DNA of 24,241 nucleotides from an uncultured Bacteroidales bacterium (GCA_945983015.1 CAMFSN010000012.1:1-24241), one strand, 5' to 3'; shown: positions 7,779-16,883, counted from the first letter of the stretch. Notes: generated by a model from the sequence alone, not told the origin. Translations and numbers: made by a program.

Positions 7779-10327
7779 TTTACGATAGGGAAATCCTGAC
7801 GATGAGGAAGTTCCGCATTCTTAGGATAGATTCTGGTACCTACCTCATACATACCGGTCCTCTCTGGGAGCACTACAGTACGGAAGGTAGCTATACCATT
7901 ATCACAAGAAACAAGGTCATAGTTGAATACCTCCTGAATGTGAGCTACGCCCTTAGCGTCGGTAGAAGTAAAGAGCATCTCCACTCCTAAATCTTCCGGT
8001 TTGAGTCGACCCAGGTCGATTACCACCTCGCTGACGAACTTGTTCTTGTCGGAAAGAACATAGGAAGCGTTAGGCTGAGTGTAGGAAATGATACGCATGT
8101 TATTCCACTCCTCACCCACGAACTTCTTCCAGGAAGCGATCTCCTTGGCTACCTTTCCATCTTCAGCCGCCAGGTGAGCATAACGCTGACTCTGAGGCTC
8201 GTAATACTGCTTGCAGTAATCCTCAAGCATTCTGTTGGTAGTGAAGTTGGAAGCCACCAGAGCTATGGTGTTCTTAATGTAAGAAATCCACTTGGCACTG
8301 CGTCCTGTGACCTTATCCACATCGTAATAATCCGGTGCTATCTCATTCTCTATGGTAGCATAGATGGTGGCGGCATCAAGTTCGTTCTGATACTCCTGAT
8401 CCTCGTAGGTGCGCTCCAAAGGCAGAGCCCAACCGGCATCCTTGGTGTAACCTTCAACCCACCAGCCATCGAGAACAGAGAAGTGCATAACTCCGTTCAT
8501 AGAAGCCTTCTCTCCGGAAGTACCGGAAGCCTCCTGTGGACGGGTAGGGTTGTTCATCCATACATCCACTCCCTGAACCAGTCTCTTTGCCAGGGTAATG
8601 TCGTATCCAGGGATGAAGACTATCTTTCCGATGAAACGTGGGTCTTTGCTTATCTCCACTATCTGCTTGATAAGATTCTGACCTGCCACATCTGCAGGGT
8701 GAGCCTTTCCGGCAAAGAGGAACTGAACAGGACGCTGTGGATCATTCACAATTTCGTCAAGCCTGTTGAGATCCCTGAATAGAAGGGTAGCTCTCTTATA
8801 GGTAGCGAAACGACGGGCAAATCCTATGGTAAGCACGTCATCGCGCAAGGTCTCCTTAATGGTAACGATCTGACCAGGAGAATAGTGAGATGAGATGCTT
8901 GGATCGGAAAGCCTGTCCTTTACGGTCTTAATAAGGTCAGCCTTAAGCAGTTTACGGGTATTCCAAACCTCCTCGTCACTGACATTGTAGATGCCGCTGA
9001 AGCACTTCTTGTCGTAGTGGGAAGTCTTGAATTCCTCTCCGAAAACCTTGGAGTGGATGGCTTTCCATTCCTTGGCAGCCCAGGTAGGATAGTGCACGCC
9101 ATTGGTCACATAGCTCACAAAGAGTTCCTCAGGCAGGTAACCCGGGTACATATTGGCAAATATCTCCTGGCTGACCTTGCCGTGAAGCATAGATACGCCG
9201 TTAACATTCTGGCTGAAATTGGCAGCGAGCACACTCATAGAGAACTTCTCGCTCAGGTCCTCGGCATTAATCTTTCCGAACTCCATAAAGCCTCTCCAGT
9301 CCAGGCCGTATCTCTGTGGATAATGTCCGAAATAAGGGCCCATCTCCTCCTCAGAGAAAGAGTCGTGTCCAGCAGGCACAGGAGTATGGGTGGTATAAAG
9401 AGCCGATGCCCTTACCAGTTCGAGAGCCTCACCAAGGGCATAATGCTTATCCTGCATATACTCGCGAAGTCTTTCCAGACCGGCAAAAGCGGCGTGTCCC
9501 TCATTGTAATGGTACATAGTAGGGTTCAAACCCAGGGCTCTGAGAGCTCTGACACCACCGATTCCAAGGAGTATCTCCTGCTTAAGACGATTCTCGTGGT
9601 TTCCACCATAAAGCTGATGGGTTACTGACCTGTCTTCAGGGCTGTTAGCCTCATAGTCAGTGTCAAGCAGATAAAGGTCGGTACGACCTACAGCCACTCT
9701 CCAGATTCTGGCTTTCAGATCTCTTCCAGGCAGTCTCATACTTACACTCTTCCATACACCGTCCTCACCGATGACAGGCTCTGCCGGAATCTTCAGGAAG
9801 TCCTGAGCATTGTAGTCTGCCACCTGATTACCCTGAGGGGTAAGGCGCTGGGAGAAATAGCCATAACGGTAAAGAAGACCTACAGCCACCAGGTTCACGT
9901 TCATATCTGAAGTCTCCTTCAGATAATCGCCTGCGAGGATACCCAAACCACCTGAATATATCTTCAGGGAAGTATCCAGACCATACTCCATACAGAAGTA
10001 TGCCACCGAAGGCTCCGTACGCTCTGCCTTTTTAGCCATATAGCCATCAAATTCATCCATCACATGGCCCAGACGTGCAAGGAAATCCTCATCTTTTGCC
10101 AGTTCATTATATCTTTTAAGACTGACTTTGTCCAAAATCTCCATAGGGTTGTGACCAGACTTATGCCAAAGTTCAGAGTCAATGCTCTTGAAAAGAGCCT
10201 TGGCATCATCGTTCCAACACCACCAAAGGTTTTTACATAGGGTTTCCAGACCAGACAACTTCTCAGGAAGATGCCTGGTCACCATCACGCTTTTCCATGA
10301 CGGTGAATTACTTGCATTTACATTCAT
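7769..10327 (-). CDS. glgP: Alpha-glucan (glycogen) phosphorylase, GT35
   Basis: Releases glucose-1-phosphate from the ends of alpha-1,4-glucans with PLP as cofactor. The 852-residue protein is the bacterial/archaeal type that begins with a DUF3417-like region (LSGLETLCKNLWWCWNDDAKALF, about 24-46). Next come VAYFCMEYGLD (108-118), IYSGGLGILAGDYLK (123-137), and HYNEGHAAF (273-281). The PLP lysine lies in GTSGEKASMNG (602-612) as K607. GFARRFATYKR and FAGKAHP are also typical. It sits 15 bases after the GH57 gene and overlaps ribF by 10 bases. Together with the debranching enzyme it forms the breakdown arm of the cluster. Confidence 0.95.
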   Translation of the reverse strand: MNVNASNSPSWKSVMVTRHLPEKLSGLETLCKNLWWCWNDDAKALFKSIDSELWHKSGHNPMEILDKVSLKRYNELAKDEDFLARLGHVMDEFDGYMAKKAERTEPSVAYFCMEYGLDTSLKIYSGGLGILAGDYLKETSDMNVNLVAVGLLYRYGYFSQRLTPQGNQVADYNAQDFLKIPAEPVIGEDGVWKSVSMRLPGRDLKARIWRVAVGRTDLYLLDTDYEANSPEDRSVTHQLYGGNHENRLKQEILLGIGGVRALRALGLNPTMYHYNEGHAAFAGLERLREYMQDKHYALGEALELVRASALYTTHTPVPAGHDSFSEEEMGPYFGHYPQRYGLDWRGFMEFGKINAEDLSEKFSMSVLAANFSQNVNGVSMLHGKVSQEIFANMYPGYLPEELFVSYVTNGVHYPTWAAKEWKAIHSKVFGEEFKTSHYDKKCFSGIYNVSDEEVWNTRKLLKADLIKTVKDRLSDPSISSHYSPGQIVTIKETLRDDVLTIGFARRFATYKRATLLFRDLNRLDEIVNDPQRPVQFLFAGKAHPADVAGQNLIKQIVEISKDPRFIGKIVFIPGYDITLAKRLVQGVDVWMNNPTRPQEASGTSGEKASMNGVMHFSVLDGWWVEGYTKDAGWALPLERTYEDQEYQNELDAATIYATIENEIAPDYYDVDKVTGRSAKWISYIKNTIALVASNFTTNRMLEDYCKQYYEPQSQRYAHLAAEDGKVAKEIASWKKFVGEEWNNMRIISYTQPNASYVLSDKNKFVSEVVIDLGRLKPEDLGVEMLFTSTDAKGVAHIQEVFNYDLVSCDNGIATFRTVVLPERTGMYEVGTRIYPKNAELPHRQDFPIVKWL

Positions 10328-10342
10328 ATAAAAAATACACTA

Positions 10343-11536
10343 CTATTTAACAGCAATCGCGTCGTTTACGCGAATGATAAAATCACTTAACACATTCATA
10401 TAATTGATAAAGGCCTCATACGGAGAGTTGTATGGGTTAAAATACTTATGCATATCTCCTCCCGTGAAGAACTTGGTACACATATAGTAAAAATGGTCGC
10501 TCTCCTGCAGATGACCATAATCTGCCCAGAGTACAGGGTCATTTAGAATGGAGAGTTTCTCCTGAAGGCCATACAACTTGGAAAATGCCTCATTCTGAAG
10601 TTCATTGCCAAGCCAGGCAGTAAGGTCTCTTTCCTCATCCGCCCAGGAAATAGGGTTAGGAACAGAGAGTTCGGATACAGGCTTGAAAGCAGCCGCTACT
10701 TCGCTTGGGGTATAGAAGTGGAAATCAGCGTCCTTCAGACATACCTGAGGAAGGGCCTCCATAAAATCGAATATACCGCTGGAAGCATCAGTGTGCTCTC
10801 CGAAGGTCTCGTAATCCATAAACAGGCCCACGTAGTCACCTTCTGCCTCATCCACCCAGGTCTTGAATTTCTCCGCAGTCAGAGGCCAAGAAGCCCAGCT
10901 CTTGTCAGGGAAACGGAAAGCGATGTCGTCGCTTAAGGAATAATTCCTAAGAAGCAGGCTCTGATCCTCGACGAAGTCGTTACTATATACATAATTAGGA
11001 GAACGCCAACCCATTATGTGACGGGCACCCTCGGTAAGCATAGTCTTGAATCCCATTTCGTAAACCTGCTTTCCGATAGAGTCGGAATAAACCAGCTCAG
11101 TATTCCTGAAGGCCACAGGCTCCACTCCGAAATAGTGCTTGATGGCTTCCTTGTGCCTTTGAACCTGGAACTCAAACTCAGCTGGTGAAGCCACGGAGGA
11201 CAGGGAATGATAGTAAGTCTCGCAGAGGAATTCCACACAACCGGTGTCTGCCAATTCCTTAAAGCTGTCCAATACCTCCGGAGCATAGCGGTCAAACTGC
11301 TCGAGGGCAGATCCAGAGATGGAGAAAGCCACTTTGAAAGCGCCCTTTGACGCCTTTATAGTCTTCAGCAAGAGCTTGTTCATCGGAAGGTAGCACTTCT
11401 GAGCCACTCTCTTGAGGATGGTCCTGTTAGCAAAGTCATCGTAATAGTGTGAGTCCTTGCCTATATCGAAGAACCTATACAATCTGAGTCTGGTAGGCTG
11501 ATGTACCTGAAAATACAAACAGATCGATTTTGCCAT
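10343..11536 (-). CDS. GH57-family alpha-glucan enzyme
   Basis: A 397-residue protein of glycoside hydrolase family 57, which contains alpha-amylases, 4-alpha-glucanotransferases and branching enzymes. Family regions are visible in order: QVHQP (10-14), VEFLCETYYHS (101-111), FRNTELVYSDS (143-153) with the likely nucleophile E147, and GLFMDYETFGEH (237-248) with the likely acid/base D241. There is no signal peptide, so it should be cytoplasmic, as expected for glycogen work. It lies between the GT4 synthase and the phosphorylase with gaps of 10 and 15 bases. The GDE-GT4-GH57 trio is a recurring arrangement in Bacteroidales. The exact activity cannot be assigned from sequence. Confidence 0.9.
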   Translation of the reverse strand: MAKSICLYFQVHQPTRLRLYRFFDIGKDSHYYDDFANRTILKRVAQKCYLPMNKLLLKTIKASKGAFKVAFSISGSALEQFDRYAPEVLDSFKELADTGCVEFLCETYYHSLSSVASPAEFEFQVQRHKEAIKHYFGVEPVAFRNTELVYSDSIGKQVYEMGFKTMLTEGARHIMGWRSPNYVYSNDFVEDQSLLLRNYSLSDDIAFRFPDKSWASWPLTAEKFKTWVDEAEGDYVGLFMDYETFGEHTDASSGIFDFMEALPQVCLKDADFHFYTPSEVAAAFKPVSELSVPNPISWADEERDLTAWLGNELQNEAFSKLYGLQEKLSILNDPVLWADYGHLQESDHFYYMCTKFFTGGDMHKYFNPYNSPYEAFINYMNVLSDFIIRVNDAIAVK

Positions 11537-11546
11537 AATTATGTAA

Positions 11547-12836
11547 TTATTTAGTTATTTGTTCATAAATATTCTTCAGCTTGGCAGCTGCGTGATCCCA
11601 CTTAAGGGCATTGACCTCTTCCAGTCCGTGCTTTTCAGCAAATTTTGAAAGCGCAGGATACTGAAGCAGGGCATAGATATCGTCGGCCATCGCATCCACA
11701 TCCCAGAAATCCACCTTAAAGGCATATTTCAAGATCTCGGCGGCGCCGCTCTGATAGGAGATGATGCTCGGCACATTAGAACGCATAGCCTCGAGCGGAG
11801 AGATACCGAAAGGTTCACTCACTGATGGCATTATATATACGTCGCTAAGGGCAAACATCTTCTGAACATCGCTTCCACGAAGGAAACCTGTAAAATGGAA
11901 TCTGTCAGCTATGCCAAGTCTGGCGACCTGACGTATAGCCTTGTTCATCATATCTCCGCTTCCGGCCATTACGAAACGAACCCCCTTGGTACGCTTCAGA
12001 ACCTTGGCTGCAGCATCGATGAAATACTCCGGTCCTTTCTGATAGGTGATACGTCCCAGGAAGGTCACGACCTTGTCCCTGACTCCCCTTTCCACCTGCA
12101 AGTTCTCCCTGCCGCTGAAATCCACGGCATTGTGAACCGCCACGACCTTGGAAGGATCGATTCCATATTTGTTAATGACTATGTTTCTGGTAAGTTCAGA
12201 AACAGCCACCACTCTGTCAGCCATCTCCATACCTCTCTTTTCGATGGCATATACCCTGGTATCCACCATATCGTCGGAGCCACGGTCGAAAGAGGTGGCG
12301 TGAACGTGCACTACCAGAGGCTTTCCACTAAGTTCCTTAGCGGCTATGCCGGCCAGATAAGTAAGCCAATCGTGAGCGTGAATCACATCAAATTCGCCTG
12401 CGTGCTGCATAGCGATGGTCCCTCCCACCTGAGCATAACGAGATACCTCTTCCATAAGATTAGCCCCGTATTTGCCGGAGAACTTGAACTTCTGCCCGAA
12501 TCCTACGGTAGTAGAAGTGCGCTTCTCCTTCTTCATCTTTTCTATGGCCTCGAAATATTCGTCCGGATCCACATATGGCACCAAATTGGAGTCCACGTGA
12601 ATAAACTTCACCTTGTCGAGGAACTCATCCACGGTCTGGCTGACATTGTGAACTTCGACGTCACTTGCGTTTATGATGGTAGTGCAGGACTGGTCCTCGT
12701 CCCCACTTGCAGAAGGCATCACGAAGAGAGTCTCCACACCATTATGCGCCAGACCCTCTACTATGCCCTTACAAGCAGTTCCCAAACCACCTGCGATATG
12801 AGGAGGAAACTCCCAACCGAACATTAAAACTCTCAT
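11547..12836 (-). CDS. GT4-family glycogen/starch synthase-like glycosyltransferase
   Basis: A 429-residue retaining glycosyltransferase with GT-B fold. The N-terminal domain starts LMFGWEFPPHIAGGLGTACKG, the donor-side glycine loop of glycogen synthases, and has FDVIHAHDWLTYLAG (149-163). The C-terminal domain shows FLGRITYQKGPEYFIDA and the E-x7-E motif EPFGISPLE (E341, E349). Length and cluster position point to the chain-elongating glycogen synthase of this organism, of GT4 type rather than the GT5 GlgA type of E. coli. No glgC lies nearby, so either UDP-glucose or ADP-glucose could be the donor. It is 11 bases after the debranching enzyme gene and 10 bases before the GH57 gene. Confidence 0.88.
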   Translation of the reverse strand: MRVLMFGWEFPPHIAGGLGTACKGIVEGLAHNGVETLFVMPSASGDEDQSCTTIINASDVEVHNVSQTVDEFLDKVKFIHVDSNLVPYVDPDEYFEAIEKMKKEKRTSTTVGFGQKFKFSGKYGANLMEEVSRYAQVGGTIAMQHAGEFDVIHAHDWLTYLAGIAAKELSGKPLVVHVHATSFDRGSDDMVDTRVYAIEKRGMEMADRVVAVSELTRNIVINKYGIDPSKVVAVHNAVDFSGRENLQVERGVRDKVVTFLGRITYQKGPEYFIDAAAKVLKRTKGVRFVMAGSGDMMNKAIRQVARLGIADRFHFTGFLRGSDVQKMFALSDVYIMPSVSEPFGISPLEAMRSNVPSIISYQSGAAEILKYAFKVDFWDVDAMADDIYALLQYPALSKFAEKHGLEEVNALKWDHAAAKLKNIYEQITK

Positions 12837-12847
12837 AATACTATGAT

Positions 12848-14782
12848 CTATAAGTCTTTGTATTTATCAAGCAATTCCACGGATGCAAGGAGTGCAGCCG
12901 TACTCAGAGCTGAGGATATGGCTCCGTGAGCCTCGAATGGAGGATCTCCGTCATATATTTCAGCAAAGGCTCCTACTCCGTGCTTGTTCAAGTCCTCAAA
13001 AAATCCTTCCGTAAGCCACTGGGCCCTCTTCCAGAAAGAAGGTCCCTTGATACGGAAACAGGTATCGATGTACTGTTCCAGAAGTCCCGGTCTGGTGCAA
13101 CCCTGATGATATGCCAGATCCCTGTCTCTCTGGGAACCTTCATATACACCTCTGTACTTTACATCTCTAGGGGAAAGGGTTCTCAGACCTCTGGCGGTAA
13201 CCAGTTCACGGTCTATCACCCTGAGGATGGAAGGATGCAACTCATCCTCCACTGGAGAATACTTCACCCAGATAGCAAAGAGCTGGTTAGGTCTTACATC
13301 CATATTCTGACCGGAATTATCCACATAATCGGCCAGATATCCAAGCTGCTCATTAAAGAAGACCTTAGTGAAATTCTCCTTTACCAGAGCGGCTATGGAA
13401 GTCCATTTCTCCCTGAAGGCCTTATCCCTGCTGCGACTGTTCTTCTCCATCTCAAGAGCAAAGCAGATGGCATTATACCAGAAGGCATTGGTCTCGACCT
13501 GGTAGCCGGCTCTTTCGGTTACGGCCCTGCCGTCGACGTAGGCGTTCATCCAGGAAAGGGCAACCCCGTCCATCTGAGCCCAAAGCAAGCCGTTAGGATG
13601 CATAACCACCTCGTTCCTTACCCCTGGAAGATAACTCTCCAGGACTTTTTTCAGAACTTTGCCGTACTTTTTCCAGACATACTTCGGATCAGCCCCGTGG
13701 TCTATGTAAATCTGAAGCACACAGGCCAGGTACAGTGGAGCCTCAACCTGAGTGGTACGACTGAAAAGTCTCTGCTGCTCATCGGCGATGAGATTATCCA
13801 GAATCTGCTCGAACTCCTCAGGTTTTCCCGCGCTTAAGGTCAAGCCGGGAAGGGCGAGAAGAGTCTCTCTGAGAAGACCTGCCAGAAGCCAGGAATAACC
13901 GGCTTCTATCTTCATTCTGCCGTTATGATTTGTAATCAGAGTATCCGCACAGTGCAGAAGCTGCTGACGATAGTCTTTTATCTCTCCGGAGAGTTTGCTC
14001 AGAGACTTGAACTCAGGAGCGAAGGTCTTAGGGTCAGACTCCAGCTTGGAGGCGCTGACTATGAAACTGCGGCCCTGTTTGAGCTTGAGTTCGAAAAAGC
14101 CCGGAGAAAGCAGATCTTCCTTACAGTCAAAGCCACGACGGTATTCATCAGAATAAGTGACCCCGTAATACCAGTGAGAATCCTCGTGGAATGCCACCTT
14201 GGAATCTGAGAACTGCAAGTACAGATCCGGATATGATTCATATAATCTGAAGCTGGCTCCGTTTCTGCAAGTTCCAGGAGTAGGATCAGCCTGATCATTC
14301 ACGTGGGTAAGATCGTGAATGTTTCTGAAAGCAAGCAGAGGCCTTAACCTGATAGTGGCCTGGGAAGGACCTTCCAAAAGCTCATACTTAATGTAAAGCC
14401 TATCCACATCAGGACAAAGAAGAATGCTCTTACGAATAACTATGTTACCTATCTTATAAGTGATACGGGTAACAGGATCTGCCTCGAAGTCAACCACATA
14501 CTTGTGACCTCTAGGCTCATAGATCTCTCCATAGCAATGGATGCCCAGGTTAAACTGCTTTCCTTCCACTATCACCGACTCATCCAGTGACGAAAGCATA
14601 AGGAAGCGGTCTCCCCCGAACCTGTCCAAAGTAAGGGCCAGCAGACCGTGATACCTGCGAGTATTGCAAGTCAAGATGGAAGTGTTGCAATAGGCTCCGG
14701 TCTTGTTAGCACAGATAATCTCCCGTTTCAAAGAATACGAGAGATTCACCAGTTCAGCCTTGTTAAATTTTAAAAATGCCAT
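12848..14782 (-). CDS. Glycogen debranching enzyme (amylo-alpha-1,6-glucosidase family, GH133-like)
   Basis: A 644-residue protein of the bacterial/archaeal debranching family. The N-terminal domain (about 20-240) has the hallmark NKTGAYCNTS and NTRRYHGLL. The C-terminal (alpha/alpha)6 domain (about 280-640) is the GDE_C type. Several motifs differ from the usual family text: WMNA where WMDA is usual (ALSWMNAYVDGR), YHQGCTRPG where YHQGTVWPW is usual, and GAISSALSTAALL near the end where a QAWS-type motif is usual. The fold call is firm, but activity and specificity are less so. The gene starts one base after the glgB stop and is followed by the GT4 synthase after 11 bases. The expected role is hydrolysis of alpha-1,6 branch stubs left by GlgP. 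Confidence 0.88.
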   Translation of the reverse strand: MAFLKFNKAELVNLSYSLKREIICANKTGAYCNTSILTCNTRRYHGLLALTLDRFGGDRFLMLSSLDESVIVEGKQFNLGIHCYGEIYEPRGHKYVVDFEADPVTRITYKIGNIVIRKSILLCPDVDRLYIKYELLEGPSQATIRLRPLLAFRNIHDLTHVNDQADPTPGTCRNGASFRLYESYPDLYLQFSDSKVAFHEDSHWYYGVTYSDEYRRGFDCKEDLLSPGFFELKLKQGRSFIVSASKLESDPKTFAPEFKSLSKLSGEIKDYRQQLLHCADTLITNHNGRMKIEAGYSWLLAGLLRETLLALPGLTLSAGKPEEFEQILDNLIADEQQRLFSRTTQVEAPLYLACVLQIYIDHGADPKYVWKKYGKVLKKVLESYLPGVRNEVVMHPNGLLWAQMDGVALSWMNAYVDGRAVTERAGYQVETNAFWYNAICFALEMEKNSRSRDKAFREKWTSIAALVKENFTKVFFNEQLGYLADYVDNSGQNMDVRPNQLFAIWVKYSPVEDELHPSILRVIDRELVTARGLRTLSPRDVKYRGVYEGSQRDRDLAYHQGCTRPGLLEQYIDTCFRIKGPSFWKRAQWLTEGFFEDLNKHGVGAFAEIYDGDPPFEAHGAISSALSTAALLASVELLDKYKDL

Positions 14783-14783
14783 A

Positions 14784-16727
14784 TTATTTGTCTTTTATCA
14801 ACACCAAAGCGCACCTGCAAGGCAGATAGAGCTTCAGAGTGTGATTAATGGTAGTATGTATTTCATCTTTTTGAAGTCTGTCAAATCCCCCAAATCTTCC
14901 CTCATCCGAATCGAAAAGCTTAATATATTCGCCTTCAGGAGCTTCAAACCCATATTCCTGGTATGAAGAAGTAGGGGAAAAATTGAACGCAAAGATAGCA
15001 TTTTGACGGCGGAAAATCAAGACCTTTTTCTCCTCGTCACTGCGAAGCAGGACAGGAGGCACATTCAGTGCACCAGTCCGCCTTAAAAAGTGGACAAACT
15101 CCGCATCGAAGTTCTGAAGATCCCCATATCGAAGCAGCCCGTTGTCAGCCAGGGACCACTGCCTTCTGGCATACTTGAAAGACCACTTGTTCCCCTCCCG
15201 AGGAAAATCTATCCACTCCGGATGTCCGAATTCATTACCCATAAAACAAAGGTAACCATTGCCGGCCGTGGCGGCGGTAAGAAGCCTTATCATCTTATGA
15301 AGGGCTATACCCCTGTCAATTACAAGATTCTGGCTTCCTTTGTTCATACTGAAGTACATCTCCTTGTCCATCAAGCGGAAAGCTATGGTCTTATCTCCCA
15401 CCATAGCCTGGTCGTGACATTCCGCATAACTGATGGTCTTCTCATCGTCGCGTTTTCTGGTCAGCTCCCACCAAATCTCTCCCATAGACCACTGCTCATC
15501 GCTGCGTTCCTTTATCCATTTGATCCAATGGTCTGCCACTCCCATAGCCATACGATAATCGAAACCCACTCCACCAGCCTCCAGAGGCGCTGCGAGACCG
15601 GCCATTCCGGACACGTCTTCCGCTATCGTTATAGCCGTAGGCTTCAGGCTGTGAATCAGTATGTTTGCCATACCCAAATAGCAAACTGCATTCTCGTCCA
15701 CCCCGCGGTTAAAATAGAGTTCATAGTTTCCGAAATCCGTTCCCAGTCCGTGATCCCAATATAGCATAGAGGTCACTCCGTCGAAGCGGAAGCCATCCAG
15801 GTGATATTCTTCAAGCCAATATTTACAGTTACTTAAGAGGAAATTGATTACCTCATCCTTTCCATAGTCGAAACACCTGGAGCCCCAGGCCGGATGATAA
15901 CCTGCCGACCCTTTGTAGAAATAAAGGTCGTCCCTGCCGTCGAAGCGGCTCAAGCCTTCAGCCTCATTGATTACGCTGTGGGAATGGACGATATCCATTA
16001 TGACCGCGATTCCCAGGGAATGGGCCTCATCCACAAGTTGCTTGAATTCTTCCGGAGTTCCGAAACGACTGCTTAACGCGAAGAAATTAGAGACCTGATA
16101 GCCAAAACTTCCATAATAAGGGTGTTCCTGCAGGGCCATTATCTGTATAGTATTATAGCCCAAGGCTTTGACTCTTGGGAGAACCAGTTTTCTAAAATCC
16201 TCGAAACTGGCCACTTTCTCCTCCTCCGAGCTCATTCCTATATGACACTCATAAATGAATGGCGCCTCATTCACATCCCTTTCGAAAGCATTCTGCCACT
16301 CGTATGGTTTAGGGTCCCAGACCTGCGCGCTGAAGACCTTGGTCTCCGGATCCTGAACCGCCCTGGTAACATAAGCCGGAAGCCTTTCTCCACCACCCCC
16401 AGGCCATTCTATCCATAATTTGTAGAGATCTCCGTGGTGCAGGCAATAGTCCGGAAGCCGCAGTTCCCAGTTTCCGTTTCCGACAGGAGAAAAGGCATAG
16501 GCCCGCACCCGCTTCCAATTATTACACTCCCCTATAAGGTAGATACAATTGGCATTTGGTGCCCACTCGCGCAGAACCCAGCCGTGTTCGTCCTTATGAA
16601 GGCCGTAATAGAGATGGGAATTCGCCTGGGAATACTTTTCCCAAGAAGAGAGGATTCGACTCTGCCTCGCATCGATGGCATCTTTCCACGGCTCAAGCCA
16701 TGGATCGCTTTCGTATATCTTCTGCAT
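14784..16727 (-). CDS. glgB: 1,4-alpha-glucan branching enzyme, GH13 (eukaryote-like form)
   Basis: Forms alpha-1,6 branches in glycogen. The 647 residues comprise a CBM48-like N-terminal module (about 35-140, with GLHKDEHGWVLREWAPNA), the GH13 barrel and a C-terminal beta domain. Barrel motifs are MDIVHSHS (244-251), DGFRFDGVTSMLY with nucleophile D316, TIAEDVSGM with acid/base E370, and AECHDQ with H438-D439. These read like the branching enzymes of eukaryotes and Bacteroidetes rather than E. coli GlgB. It is the first gene of the long minus-strand unit, with a candidate promoter and an inverted repeat upstream and the dnaK terminator beyond. Confidence 0.95.
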   Translation of the reverse strand: MQKIYESDPWLEPWKDAIDARQSRILSSWEKYSQANSHLYYGLHKDEHGWVLREWAPNANCIYLIGECNNWKRVRAYAFSPVGNGNWELRLPDYCLHHGDLYKLWIEWPGGGGERLPAYVTRAVQDPETKVFSAQVWDPKPYEWQNAFERDVNEAPFIYECHIGMSSEEEKVASFEDFRKLVLPRVKALGYNTIQIMALQEHPYYGSFGYQVSNFFALSSRFGTPEEFKQLVDEAHSLGIAVIMDIVHSHSVINEAEGLSRFDGRDDLYFYKGSAGYHPAWGSRCFDYGKDEVINFLLSNCKYWLEEYHLDGFRFDGVTSMLYWDHGLGTDFGNYELYFNRGVDENAVCYLGMANILIHSLKPTAITIAEDVSGMAGLAAPLEAGGVGFDYRMAMGVADHWIKWIKERSDEQWSMGEIWWELTRKRDDEKTISYAECHDQAMVGDKTIAFRLMDKEMYFSMNKGSQNLVIDRGIALHKMIRLLTAATAGNGYLCFMGNEFGHPEWIDFPREGNKWSFKYARRQWSLADNGLLRYGDLQNFDAEFVHFLRRTGALNVPPVLLRSDEEKKVLIFRRQNAIFAFNFSPTSSYQEYGFEAPEGEYIKLFDSDEGRFGGFDRLQKDEIHTTINHTLKLYLPCRCALVLIKDK

Positions 16728-16747
16728 ATTTCAAAATTCTTAGTCCT

Positions 16748-16755
16748 CAAATATA
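16748..16755 (-). promoter_or_regulatory. Candidate -7 element of the glgB-led unit
   Basis: On the minus strand TATATTTG matches TAnnTTTG, 21 bases upstream of the glgB ATG. At the expected 19-21 base distance the -33 region is poor (ATCT/TCTT rather than TTTG). This would fit a promoter that needs an activator. Confidence 0.5.
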
Positions 16756-16776
16756 CTAATTATTTCTGAAATAAAA

Positions 16777-16810
16777 GATTACTCAAGTTTCGATTACTCG
16801 TGAAACTTGA
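16777..16810. promoter_or_regulatory. Inverted repeat with overlapping direct repeat upstream of glgB
   Basis: TCAAGTTTC (16783-16791) and GAAACTTGA (16802-16810) form a perfect 9-bp inverted repeat around a 10-base spacer. GATTACTC also occurs twice in direct orientation (16777-16784 and 16792-16799), once overlapping an arm and once in the spacer. The element sits just upstream of the weak -33 region of the glycogen promoter and downstream of the dnaK terminator. It looks like an operator for a dimeric regulator; a second dnaK 3' hairpin is the alternative. Confidence 0.45.
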
Positions 16811-16829
16811 ATTTCCCTTTATAAGACCG

Positions 16830-16862
16830 AAAAAAGGTGAGCGCAAAGCTAGCGCCCACCTT
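16830..16862 (-). terminator. Intrinsic terminator after dnaK
   Basis: The arms AAGGTG-A-GCGC (16834-16844) and GCGC-C-CACCTT (16852-16862) pair with one mismatch around a 7-base loop. On the minus strand the hairpin runs into a T-tract formed by the A-run at 16830-16835. It lies 22 bases after the dnaK stop and separates dnaK from the glycogen unit. The opposite side is also T-rich (16861-16869), so it may act in both directions. Confidence 0.8.
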
Positions 16863-16883
16863 ATTTTTATGAAATTTTAACCA

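Noticed and set aside
7769..16727. A polysaccharide utilisation locus
   Set aside because: There is no SusC/SusD pair, the enzymes I inspected have no signal peptides, and the set fits intracellular glycogen metabolism.
16834..16862. Promoter or operator role for the hairpin between dnaK and glgB
   Set aside because: The stem followed by a T-run right after the dnaK stop is best explained as an intrinsic terminator.
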